This document shows positions 1-6,255 of a stretch of DNA of 6,308 nucleotides, piece after piece; position 1 is the first letter of the stretch; each line of letters begins with the position of its first letter. The notes beneath the pieces were generated by a model. It was given only the letters and a program-made list of their open reading frames with translations. It did not search any database and was not told where the DNA came from. The DNA is from Bacteroidales bacterium (lineage in GTDB: Bacteria; Bacteroidota; Bacteroidia; Bacteroidales; F082), in contig JADYZK010000482.1 in assembly GCA_020853175.1 (NCBI GenBank), forward strand, positions 1-6,308, given 5' to 3'. A program made the position numbers and the translations under genes.

Positions 1-647
1 TTAAATTTGCTTCTGGTGATAAACGACTGCTTGCCGCGCCAAACGAGCATGCCTATCACAAGAATGGCGAAAATAAGGAAGAGCGCAAAATTAACGATGG
101 TTTCGTTTCTAACTGCATCGAGATGCTGGTCAATCATCTTGCTATCGTGTTCCATTACAACCACTTGGCGACTGATGGTTTCCTCTCTGCCCTGCAAAGG
201 CAACAATACCTTGTATATTGCTTTTCCATGCTCGGTGCTGTTTTTTAGCACTATGGGTGATTCATGATAAAAAACGCTGTCAGTAATTTCTTCTGGGAGC
301 GGATACACATCGCCTACCATGTAGCCTTGATTGCTGTTACTGGAAAGCACAATGATCGGTTGTCCGTTCTGAATGGTGATGCTGAAAAGACGCGAACCCG
401 GATGACTGCGTTCGTACTGACCCAACTGCTTCATAAAGCGCGCATAAACACGGTTGCTGTATTTAGGTTGTAGAGATGAAATATAAAATTGCTGATCAAA
501 AGAGCTTAAAAAAGCGGTTAATTGGTTTACGAGTTCTTCATGTACTTCTTTTTCAGCATCTTTTACCTTTTTTCCTGATAAATAGATGATTCCAAATGAC
601 AACATTAAAACCGTTGCAAACAGCAAAAATGGCTTCAGATACTTCAT
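1..647 (-). CDS. Membrane-anchored sensor protein, 5' part only (probable two-component sensor kinase or similar)
   Basis: An uninterrupted minus-strand frame of 215 codons runs from ATG at 647-645 off the left edge, so the C-terminus is missing. An in-frame TGA at 665-663 rules out a longer N-terminus. Residues about 6-23 form an N-terminal transmembrane anchor (hydrophobic run LLFATVLMLSFGIIYL). Residues about 24-183 would be periplasmic, beginning with a charged helix (KKVKDAEKEVHEEL). Residues about 184-203 form a second transmembrane helix (NFALFLIFAILVIGMLVW), followed by positive residues (RGK, TR) as expected on the cytoplasmic side. This TM-sensor-TM plan is usual for histidine kinases, and less often for cyclases or chemoreceptors; the periplasmic part, with strand-like segments around RLFSITIQNGQPIIVLSSN, could be a PAS/Cache-like fold. 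No HAMP, kinase or GGDEF motif lies inside the window, so the output type is unknown. It has its own promoter and is divergent from the tRNA and rimP operon, so a functional link to them is unlikely. Confidence 0.8.
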   Translation of the reverse strand, partial: MKYLKPFLLFATVLMLSFGIIYLSGKKVKDAEKEVHEELVNQLTAFLSSFDQQFYISSLQPKYSNRVYARFMKQLGQYERSHPGSRLFSITIQNGQPIIVLSSNSNQGYMVGDVYPLPEEITDSVFYHESPIVLKNSTEHGKAIYKVLLPLQGREETISRQVVVMEHDSKMIDQHLDAVRNETIVNFALFLIFAILVIGMLVWRGKQSFITRSKF

Positions 648-732
648 AGTAACTCGTTTTTGTCAAATAAAAAAACAATGATCTTCCGCTGTTAATCTTT
701 TTGAATAAGATGAGGGGGCAAAATCAATTCCT

Positions 733-763
733 CAAAGATAAATTCAAAAAGCCAATTATCAAA
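733..763 (-). promoter_or_regulatory. Bacteroidota-type promoter for the leftward sensor gene
   Basis: Read on the minus strand, TTTG (763-760) is followed by 19 bases and then TATCTTTG (740-733), a full match to the Bacteroidota consensus (-33 TTTG, -7 TAnnTTTG, spacing about 19-21). Transcription would start near 726-728, giving the sensor gene an untranslated leader of about 80 bases. The ATG at 647 has no Shine-Dalgarno sequence, which is normal in this phylum. Confidence 0.65.
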
Positions 764-866
764 ATAAAAATCTCAGGCCCTTTTTTACTGTTTCTGCGCT
801 GGCAGCAACGCTAAAGAGGCACGACAGGGCAACTGTAAAAAATAGTTTTGAAAAAAATGATTTGAG

Positions 867-899
867 CTTGCAGGATTTAAAATTCTTTTTCTATTTTTG
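867..899 (+). promoter_or_regulatory. Bacteroidota-type promoter of the tRNA-Gln gene
   Basis: A -33-like CTTG (867-870) is separated by 21 bases from TATTTTTG (892-899), a full match to the TAnnTTTG -7 box. The predicted start, near 905-907, is only about 18-20 bases before the mature tRNA, which suits a stable-RNA gene with a short 5' leader. Confidence 0.65.
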
Positions 900-905
900 C
901 AGCCC

Positions 906-922
906 GTTTCAACAAGTGAAAC
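906..922 (+). repeat. Perfect 6-bp hairpin in the tRNA 5' leader
   Basis: GTTTCA (906-911), loop ACAAG, then TGAAAC (917-922) forms a perfect short hairpin. It fills nearly all of the predicted pre-tRNA leader and ends two bases before the first tRNA base. It could help separate the leader from the acceptor stem before RNase P cleavage, but at six A/T-rich pairs it may also be chance. Confidence 0.4.
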
Positions 923-924
923 AT

Positions 925-995
925 TGTCCAATGGTGTAATGGTAGCACTGCAGATTTTGGTTCTGCCTGTCTAGGTTCGAATCCTGGTTGGACAA
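925..995 (+). tRNA. tRNA-Gln (anticodon UUG)
   Basis: The cloverleaf folds fully. The 7-bp acceptor stem TGTCCAA (925-931) pairs with TTGGACA (988-994), and base 995 (A) is the discriminator. The D arm has GTG (934-936) paired with CAC (946-948) around a loop containing TGG. The anticodon stem GCAGA (950-954) pairs with TCTGC (962-966), and its 7-base loop TTTTGGT carries anticodon TTG at 957-959, which reads CAA. The T arm has CTAGG (971-975) paired with CCTGG (983-987) around TTCGAAT. The U1-A72 first pair is typical of glutamine tRNAs. The 3' CCA is not encoded (995-998 reads ACAT), so it must be added after transcription. The gene has its own promoter and terminator and sits immediately upstream of the rimP operon. 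Confidence 0.96.
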
Positions 996-1000
996 CATTT

Positions 1001-1033
1001 AAAACCTGATACGTTTTAGTAGCAGGTTTTTTT
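1001..1033 (+). terminator. Intrinsic terminator of the tRNA-Gln transcript
   Basis: AAAACCTG (1001-1008) pairs perfectly with CAGGTTTT (1023-1030). After one A-G mismatch the stem continues with TAC/GTA (1010-1012 with 1019-1021) around a six-base loop. A run of T at 1027-1033 follows. The stem begins six bases after the mature tRNA end, so it is well placed to end the tRNA transcript and separate it from rimP. Confidence 0.85.
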
Positions 1034-1055
1034 GTTTATTGCTTTTGGCTTTGGC

Positions 1056-1071
1056 TCAATCAACTGATTGA
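1056..1071 (+). repeat. 16-bp near-palindrome upstream of the rimP promoter
   Basis: TCAATCA (1056-1062), centre AC, TGATTGA (1065-1071) is a perfect 7-bp inverted repeat about 57 bases upstream of the rimP -7 box. The short centre fits a dimeric regulator's binding site better than an RNA hairpin. No known operator is recognised, and the function is unknown. Confidence 0.35.
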
Positions 1072-1127
1072 AAAATCATTGGACGAGAACCACAGAAAAA
1101 AGCAGTAACGCTTTTGGTAAATTTTTA

Positions 1128-1135
1128 TATCTTTG
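1128..1135 (+). promoter_or_regulatory. -7 box of the rimP-nusA-infB operon promoter
   Basis: TATCTTTG (1128-1135), followed by CA, fully matches the Bacteroidota -7 consensus TAnnTTTG. No convincing -33 TTTG lies at the usual distance: a TTTG at 1113-1116 is only 11 bases away. The upstream half is therefore weak, or the promoter depends on an activator. The predicted start near 1141-1143 would give a rimP leader of about 67 bases. Confidence 0.6.
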
Positions 1136-1147
1136 CAAGGTTTTTGC

Positions 1148-1188
1148 GGGGAGATAATGAGAGCTGAGGGGGCAAAAGTCCCCTTTTT
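1148..1188 (+). terminator. Terminator-like hairpin in the rimP leader with a possible competing antiterminator
   Basis: AGGGGGC (1167-1173) pairs with GTCCCCT (1178-1184) around an AAAA tetraloop: seven pairs, one of them G-T. A TTTTT run (1184-1188) follows, then CTTT. This is the form of an intrinsic terminator, yet it lies between the predicted operon promoter and the rimP start. An earlier GGGGA (1148-1152) is fully complementary to TCCCC (1179-1183), so the two G-runs can compete for the same C-run, as in attenuators with exclusive terminator and antiterminator folds. Because this is the leader of the nusA operon, feedback by NusA is a natural hypothesis. The fold is visible; the regulation is inferred. 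Confidence 0.55.
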
Positions 1189-1216
1189 CTTTATAAAAAA
1201 TTTTATAAATGATTGA
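1157..1216 (+). CDS. Possible 19-codon leader peptide overlapping the rimP start
   Basis: A small open frame (ATG 1157-1159, TGA 1214-1216) encodes MRAEGAKVPFFFIKNFIND. It starts about 15 bases after the predicted transcription start, runs through the whole leader hairpin, and its stop lies just past the rimP ATG (1209-1211) in a different frame, an eight-base overlap. A ribosome on it would melt the terminator stem and finish on top of the rimP start, which would allow both transcriptional antitermination and translational coupling. There is no Shine-Dalgarno sequence, but nor is there one before the other genes here. At 19 codons it could be chance, and no homologous leader peptide is known to me. 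Confidence 0.3.
   Translation: MRAEGAKVPFFFIKNFIND
1190..1209 (+). repeat. All-A/T inverted repeat abutting the rimP start codon
   Basis: TTTATAAAA (1190-1198) and TTTTATAAA (1201-1209) are perfect inverted copies separated by AA. The last base is the A of the rimP ATG. As RNA it can form only a weak stem of about eight A-U pairs with a four-base loop, so it probably leaves the start accessible or is temperature-sensitive. As DNA it could bind a regulator. It may also simply reflect the A/T-rich leader favoured in this phylum. Confidence 0.45.
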
Positions 1217-1673
1217 TAAAGAGTTAGTTAAAGAATGGGTAAACGAATTGCTGGAAGGCAGTGATCGTTTTTTAGTTGATGTTGCCATCAAAAATGACGA
1301 CTTAATTCTCGTTTTTTTAGATTCCGACACCGCATTAACCATTGAACATTGCGTTGAAGTGAGCCGACACATCGAAAGCAAACTCAATCGCGATGAAGAA
1401 GATTATGAACTCAGGGTTTCCTCCTCTGGCTTAGACCATCCGCTGACGTTGGTACGGCAATTTGTGAAAAATATTGGACGTGAAATTCGTTTCGAGATGA
1501 ATGACGGCAGCCATCTGCACGGAAAAATACTTGCCGCAGACGCCAAAAACCTCAACATTGAGCTTATCATAGAAAAAAAACGAAAAAAAATAAAAGAACA
1601 AACCACCGCCGGTACCATGACCATCGCCTACGACGACATCAAGGAAGCCTGGCCTGTAATAAGTTTCAATTAA
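1209..1673 (+). CDS. rimP: Ribosome maturation factor RimP
   Basis: RimP binds the free 30S subunit and helps its late maturation, mainly assembly of the head and central pseudoknot region. The 154-residue product matches the family length (about 150). Residues 1-80 form the N-terminal alpha/beta domain, ending in the family signature SSSGLDHPL (71-79; commonly SSPGLDRPL, so the usual Pro is Ser and the Arg is His here). Residues about 84-150 form the Sm-like barrel, with RQFVKNIGREI, the turn DGSHLHGKILAAD and the closing IAYDDIKEAWPVISF, which resembles the usual end of the family. A basic patch (IEKKRKKIKEQ, 121-131) fits RNA contact. The ATG at 1209 is the start that yields the normal N-terminus. 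It is the first gene of the operon, 19 bases upstream of nusA and in the conserved rimP-nusA-infB order. The leader carries possible attenuator elements. Confidence 0.95.
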   Translation: MIDKELVKEWVNELLEGSDRFLVDVAIKNDDLILVFLDSDTALTIEHCVEVSRHIESKLNRDEEDYELRVSSSGLDHPLTLVRQFVKNIGREIRFEMNDGSHLHGKILAADAKNLNIELIIEKKRKKIKEQTTAGTMTIAYDDIKEAWPVISFN

Positions 1674-1692
1674 TCAACACATTATATTCCAG

Positions 1693-2928
1693 ATGGACAG
1701 TATAAACTTAGTAGAAAGTTTTTCGGAGTTTAAAGAGTTTAAAAACATTGACCGTGAGCGGATGATGCGTATCCTTGAAGATGTGTTTCGTTCTATGTTG
1801 GTGAAAAAATATGGCTCCGACGAAAATTTCGACATCATTGTAAACATTGACAAGGGTGATTTGGAAATTTGGCACAACCGCGAAATTGTTGATGATGGCG
1901 CCGTTGAAGACGCTACTTCGCAAATTGCACTCTCCGATGCCATTAAAATCGAGCCCGATTTTGAAGTTGGCGAAGAGGTTTCGGAAGCCATCAGCATCAG
2001 CGACTTTGGCCGACGCGAAATTTTAACCATCCGTCAAAGTCTCGTTTCCAAGATATTGGAGTATGAAAAAGACAATGTTTATCAAAAATATAAAGACAAA
2101 GTAGGGGAGGTCATCACCGGTGAAGTTTATCAAGTGTGGCGTCGCGAAATTCTTGTTTTGGATGACGAAGGCATCGAGCTGATGTTGCCCAAACAAGAAC
2201 AGATTCCTGCCGATTTCTATCGCAAAGGCGATACCCTCAGGGCCGTAGTGTTGAAGGTAGAGATGCGCAACAACAACCCACAGATCATCCTTTCGCGTAC
2301 TTCTGAAATCTTTTTACAACGCCTCATCGAAGCCGAAGTGCCTGAGGTGTTTGACGGTCTGATCACCATTCGACGCATCGTTCGCGAACCCGGTCAAAGG
2401 GCCAAAATTGCAGTTGAATCCTATGACGATCGTATTGATCCTGTTGGTGCTTGTGTAGGTATGAAAGGTTCGCGTATTCATGGCATTGTTCGTGAATTGC
2501 GCAACGAAAATATTGATGTCATTAATTATACCACAAACTCCAACCTATTCATCAATAGGTCGCTAAGTCCTGCTAAGATTTCATCCATCCATCTTGACGA
2601 GGAAAATAAACGGGCCGAAGTGTTTATGAAACCCGACCAAGTAAGTCTCGCTATTGGTAAAGGCGGTTTCAACATTAAGCTGGCAGGTAAGCTCACCGGC
2701 TACGAAATTGACGTGTATCGCGATACCGATGTTGATTCGGAAGACGTTGATTTGATTGAGTTTACAGATGAAATTGATGAGTGGATCATCGAAAAGTTCA
2801 AAACAATTGGATGCGATACCGCTAAAAGCGTTCTCGAACTCAGTGTAGAAGAACTGGAGAAAAGAACCGACCTCGAAATCGAAACCATTTTAGAGGTCAT
2901 TAGAATCTTAAAAGCTGAGTTTGAATAA
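1693..2928 (+). CDS. nusA: Transcription elongation/termination factor NusA
   Basis: NusA binds RNA polymerase and nascent RNA, stimulates pausing and intrinsic termination, and takes part in antitermination of rRNA operons. The 411-residue product shows the family order. The N-terminal polymerase-binding domain is about 1-130 (MMRILEDVFRSMLVKKYG near 24-41; FGRREILTIRQ 105-115). The S1 domain is about 135-200 (GEVITGEV...IELMLPKQEQIP...). The REPGQRAKIAV motif (231-241) leads into KH1 with DPVGACVGMKGSRI (249-262). KH2 contains QVSLAIGKGGFNIKLAGKLTG (316-336, GKGG loop). An acidic, helical tail (346-411) ends with a helix-hairpin-helix-like stretch (KSVLELSVEELEKRTDLEIETILEVIRILK). The two full acidic repeats of E. 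coli NusA (495 residues) are absent, as usual in Bacteroidota. It follows rimP by 19 bases with no promoter or terminator between them, so the two are co-transcribed. NusA may feed back on the hairpin in the operon leader. Confidence 0.97.
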   Translation: MDSINLVESFSEFKEFKNIDRERMMRILEDVFRSMLVKKYGSDENFDIIVNIDKGDLEIWHNREIVDDGAVEDATSQIALSDAIKIEPDFEVGEEVSEAISISDFGRREILTIRQSLVSKILEYEKDNVYQKYKDKVGEVITGEVYQVWRREILVLDDEGIELMLPKQEQIPADFYRKGDTLRAVVLKVEMRNNNPQIILSRTSEIFLQRLIEAEVPEVFDGLITIRRIVREPGQRAKIAVESYDDRIDPVGACVGMKGSRIHGIVRELRNENIDVINYTTNSNLFINRSLSPAKISSIHLDEENKRAEVFMKPDQVSLAIGKGGFNIKLAGKLTGYEIDVYRDTDVDSEDVDLIEFTDEIDEWIIEKFKTIGCDTAKSVLELSVEELEKRTDLEIETILEVIRILKAEFE

Positions 2929-2934
2929 AATCCA

Positions 2935-2942
2935 TATTTTTG
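2935..2942 (+). promoter_or_regulatory. Possible internal promoter for infB (-7 box)
   Basis: TATTTTTG (2935-2942), followed by CA, fully matches the Bacteroidota -7 box and is identical to the tRNA-Gln box at 892-899. It lies in the 51-base gap between the nusA stop and the infB ATG and would start transcription near 2948-2950, giving a leader of about 30 bases. As at rimP, no -33 TTTG is found at the usual 19-21 base distance; a TTTG at 2920-2923 is 11 bases away. The position is convincing, but strength cannot be judged. Confidence 0.5.
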
Positions 2943-2979
2943 CACTTTGTTATCAAAAATTAAAAACTTTATCCTGATT

Positions 2980-5900
2980 ATGTCCGAAGGCGCATCAACA
3001 GTTCGTTTAAGTAAAGCAGCCAGAGAGTTTAACGTTGGTACAGGTACCATCGTTGAGTTCCTCTCTAAAAAGGGACATCAGATTGACCCCAATCCCAACA
3101 CCAAGCTCAGTCCTGAAATGTACACCATGCTTGTGAAGGAGTATCAAAAAGAAAAACATGTGAAAGAAGTTTCACAAAAGTTGGGAATTGAATACTCCGG
3201 GCGAAAAACCATCACGGCTGATGATGTGGTCAGAAATGAAAACATCGAAGAAGAGGAGTATGAACCGGATGAGGTGCTTTTCAAAAATATTCAAACGAAT
3301 ATGATTGAAAAAAACGCTTTTGTGGACCAAAAACCTAAAGCTAAAGCGGCTGAACCCGCTCCAGTACCTCAAGTTGAGCCCACAGAAGAGCCAAAACCAG
3401 TTGAAAAGCCTCAGCCAACTCCTGTTGTGGAGGCCTCGATTGAGAAGGTGCCTGAACCTGAATCAAAACCGGAACCGGAGACAAAGCCTGTTCCTGAGGT
3501 TAAAGAAGAGGTAAAAGCCCAACCTATTGAAGAAGCGGCTAAGCCAGAGGTAGAAGTTCCGCCGGTTGTTGACACGCCTCTAAAAGCAGAAGCTGAAAAG
3601 CCTGTGGTTGAAGCTGTTGAACCTGTTGCCGCAGTTACCAAAGAAATTAAAAAGGAAATTACTTATACTCCTGTTGTTCCTTCTGATGGTGCGCCCGCTG
3701 CTGATGGCGAGTTAAAAATCCTTGGACATATTGATCTCAGCACGCTGAACCTTAAAACCAAGCCCGACCGTAAAACCAAGGCGCAACGCAAGCAAGAAGA
3801 CGATGACCGCAAGGCCAAAGAAAAGTTTGCACCCAAAACCAAAGCTACTGAAACACCTGCTGCTGCTCCGGCTCCAGCTCCTACACCGGTTGTTCCTGTA
3901 AAAGAAACAAAAGTACCCGAAGAACCTGCCAAACCTGCGGCTCCGGTGATTACTTATGACGAGGAAAACCGACCCATCAACTTCATGCGTACCGAAGTGC
4001 GTAAGTTGGAAGGGGTTAAAATTCTGGATAAAATTGTACTTCCCGAAGAACGGAAAAACAAAGCCAAGCCTGTAGCTTCCTCATCGGAAGACAAACTTTC
4101 AGCAGCGCAGAAGAAAAAGAAACGCAAGAGAATAAAAAATAAAGATCAGGCACCTACCACCCCAAATGCACCAGGCCAAGCACCTCAAGGTCAAGGCACC
4201 GCACAGGGAGGTCAACAGCAAGGTCAACGTCCTCCTTATGGACAACAGAATCGCCCGGCCGGACAAGCATCCGGTCCACCACGCGATCCTAAAAAAGGAA
4301 AACCTTTCCAGCCCCCTGCACGAAGAGATGAAAAGGTAGAGCTGACGGAAGAACAAATCCAAAAACAAATTCGTGAAACGCTGGCGCGGCTCACCCCACT
4401 TGGTAAATCGAAGACCTCAAAACACAAACGCCAAAAACGCGAGGCTTACACGCACAACCAAGCCGAGGAAATGGCAAGGCAGGAGCACGAAACGTCAACG
4501 CTCAAGGTACCAGAATTTGTTACCGCTAATGAGTTGGCTACCATGATGAATGTCCCGGTAATTAAGGTTATTTCTACCTGTATGAGTCTGGGTATGGCGG
4601 TTTCGATCAACCAACGCCTCGATGCGGAAACCTTATCACTTGTTGCCGAAGAGTTTGGCTTTAATGTGGAATTTATCAGCCATGAGTTACAAGATTCGTT
4701 GGCTCATATCGAAGAAATTGACCTACCCGAAGACCGTGTCGAACGTGCACCTATCGTTACCGTAATGGGTCACGTGGATCATGGTAAAACATTGCTTTTG
4801 GACTTTATCCGCAAATCAAATGTGGTGGCAGGCGAGGCCGGAGGTATAACGCAGCACGTGGGTGCTTACGAAGTTTATGGTGAAAGTGGAAGAAAAATCA
4901 CTTTCCTTGATACTCCCGGTCACGAAGCCTTTACGGCCATGCGTGCCCGCGGTGCGAAAGTTACCGATGTGGCTATCATTGTGATTGCTGCCGACGACAG
5001 CGTGATGCCACAAACAAAAGAGGCCATTAATCATGCACAAGCAGCCGGTGTTCCTATCGTTTTTGCTTTCAATAAAATTGACAAACCTACCGCCAACGCT
5101 GAAAAAATTCGTGAACAGTTGGCCAACATGAACATCCTTGTTGAAGACTGGGGCGGTAAATATCAAAGTCAGGAAGTTTCGGCTAAATCTGGAATAGGAA
5201 TCGAGTCGTTGCTCGAAAAAGTGCTCCTCGAAGCTGATATTCTTGACCTTAAAGGCAATCCTAAAAAATCAGCTCGAGGAACAGTCCTGGAGTCTTCTTT
5301 AGACAAAGGTCGTGGTTATGTGGCCAAAATTCTTGTCCAAGATGGGTCGCTCAAACAAGGTGATATTGTTTTGGCGGGTTCTGTTTATGGCAAGGTGAAA
5401 GCTATGTTTAACGAGCGCAATACTTTGATAAAAGTAGCCGGACCTTCCACTCCAACATTGTTACTCGGCTTGAACGGCGCACCTCAGGCTGGCGATACTT
5501 TTGTGGTGATGAGTGATGAAAAAGAAGTGAAAAATGTTGCCGCTCGCCGCCAACAATTACAGCGTGAGCAAGGTCTCAGAACCCAAAAACATATCACCCT
5601 CGACGAAATTGGTCGTCGTATAGCGATCGGCGACTTTAAAGAACTCAACCTGATCGTGAAAGCTGACGTGGATGGTTCATCGGAGGCACTCTCTGATTCG
5701 CTACTCAAACTTTCAACCAACGAGGTGCAAGTAAACGTCATCCACAAATCTGTGGGTGCAATCACCGAATCGGATGTCATGCTGGCATCAGCCTCAAACG
5801 CCATTGTTTTAGGCTTCCAAGTTCGTCCTACCATGCAAGCGCGTAAACTTGCTGAGGTTGAGGAGATTGATATTCGCCTTTATTCGATTATCTATACTGC

Positions 5901-6249
5901 AATCGAAGAAATTAAATCAGCCATCGAAGGAATGTTGTCGCCCGTGATTGAAGAAGTGATCACCTGCAACATCGAAATCAGAGAGGTCTTTAGGATCACT
6001 AAAGTGGGTACCATCGCCGGATGTATGGTGTTGGACGGCAAAGTGAATCGCCATACCAAAATACGTGTGATTCGTGATGGAATCGTGATCCATACCGGTA
6101 GCTTAGGCTCGCTGAAACGTTTTAAAGATGATGTGAAAGAGGTTTCAACAGGCTATGAATGTGGTTTGAATATTGATGGTTTCAACGACATTAAAATTGG
6201 TGACATCATTGAAGGCTATGCCGAAAAGGAAGTGTCCAGAAAACTTTAA
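2980..6249 (+). CDS. infB: Translation initiation factor IF-2
   Basis: IF-2 is the GTPase that binds fMet-tRNA on the 30S subunit and drives 50S joining. The product is 1089 residues, longer than E. coli IF-2 (890) because of its N-terminal region. Residues 1-70 form a Bacteroidota-type helical head ([21 protein letters not shown]). A linker rich in Pro, Glu, Lys and Val follows (about 125-222), then two conserved-looking islands ([16 protein letters not shown] 247-262; [13 protein letters not shown] 343-355), a Lys-rich patch and a Gly/Gln/Pro-rich stretch (about 388-437). The IF2_N domain is about 509-566. The G domain has G1 GHVDHGKT (597-604), switch I GGITQHV (621-627), G3 DTPGH (644-648), G4 NKID (698-701) and G5 SAKSG (734-738), all intact. 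Domains II-IV fill the rest, with the C-terminal initiator-tRNA domain (about 990-1085). The ATG at 2980 gives [10 protein letters not shown], the usual family N-terminus. An in-frame TTG at 2947 falls at or before the predicted internal transcription start and adds an atypical extension. It is the last operon gene in the window. Confidence 0.97.
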   Translation: MSEGASTVRLSKAAREFNVGTGTIVEFLSKKGHQIDPNPNTKLSPEMYTMLVKEYQKEKHVKEVSQKLGIEYSGRKTITADDVVRNENIEEEEYEPDEVLFKNIQTNMIEKNAFVDQKPKAKAAEPAPVPQVEPTEEPKPVEKPQPTPVVEASIEKVPEPESKPEPETKPVPEVKEEVKAQPIEEAAKPEVEVPPVVDTPLKAEAEKPVVEAVEPVAAVTKEIKKEITYTPVVPSDGAPAADGELKILGHIDLSTLNLKTKPDRKTKAQRKQEDDDRKAKEKFAPKTKATETPAAAPAPAPTPVVPVKETKVPEEPAKPAAPVITYDEENRPINFMRTEVRKLEGVKILDKIVLPEERKNKAKPVASSSEDKLSAAQKKKKRKRIKNKDQAPTTPNAPGQAPQGQGTAQGGQQQGQRPPYGQQNRPAGQASGPPRDPKKGKPFQPPARRDEKVELTEEQIQKQIRETLARLTPLGKSKTSKHKRQKREAYTHNQAEEMARQEHETSTLKVPEFVTANELATMMNVPVIKVISTCMSLGMAVSINQRLDAETLSLVAEEFGFNVEFISHELQDSLAHIEEIDLPEDRVERAPIVTVMGHVDHGKTLLLDFIRKSNVVAGEAGGITQHVGAYEVYGESGRKITFLDTPGHEAFTAMRARGAKVTDVAIIVIAADDSVMPQTKEAINHAQAAGVPIVFAFNKIDKPTANAEKIREQLANMNILVEDWGGKYQSQEVSAKSGIGIESLLEKVLLEADILDLKGNPKKSARGTVLESSLDKGRGYVAKILVQDGSLKQGDIVLAGSVYGKVKAMFNERNTLIKVAGPSTPTLLLGLNGAPQAGDTFVVMSDEKEVKNVAARRQQLQREQGLRTQKHITLDEIGRRIAIGDFKELNLIVKADVDGSSEALSDSLLKLSTNEVQVNVIHKSVGAITESDVMLASASNAIVLGFQVRPTMQARKLAEVEEIDIRLYSIIYTAIEEIKSAIEGMLSPVIEEVITCNIEIREVFRITKVGTIAGCMVLDGKVNRHTKIRVIRDGIVIHTGSLGSLKRFKDDVKEVSTGYECGLNIDGFNDIKIGDIIEGYAEKEVSRKL

Positions 6250-6255
6250 CCTTAT

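Noticed and set aside
7..473. Two plus-strand ORFs of 86 and 69 codons near the left edge
   Set aside because: They lie antisense to a continuous minus-strand frame of 215 codons with clear TM-sensor-TM organisation and its own promoter. Their translations show no domain-like pattern.
777..830. GCCCT/AGGGC complementary pair in the sensor-tRNA gap
   Set aside because: Five pairs over a loop of more than 40 bases with no T-run do not make a credible terminator or stable structure.
1076..1387. 103-codon minus-strand ORF over the rimP leader and 5' part of rimP
   Set aside because: It is antisense to rimP, crosses the promoter and leader hairpin, and its translation shows no domain-like pattern.
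2947..2979. TTG start for infB, adding 11 residues ([11 protein letters not shown])
   Set aside because: The added residues do not resemble IF-2 N-termini, while [10 protein letters not shown] from the ATG at 2980 does. The TTG also sits at or before the predicted transcription start of the internal promoter.
3352..3650. Pro/Glu/Lys-rich repeats considered as a possible tandem DNA repeat
   Set aside because: The similarity is amino-acid compositional. No unit of constant length repeats at the DNA level.
3305..5834. Several ORFs of 60-116 codons in other frames of infB
   Set aside because: They follow the skewed codon composition of the Pro/Glu/Lys/Gln-rich linker and of conserved IF-2 domains. 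The IF-2 frame with intact GTPase motifs explains the sequence.
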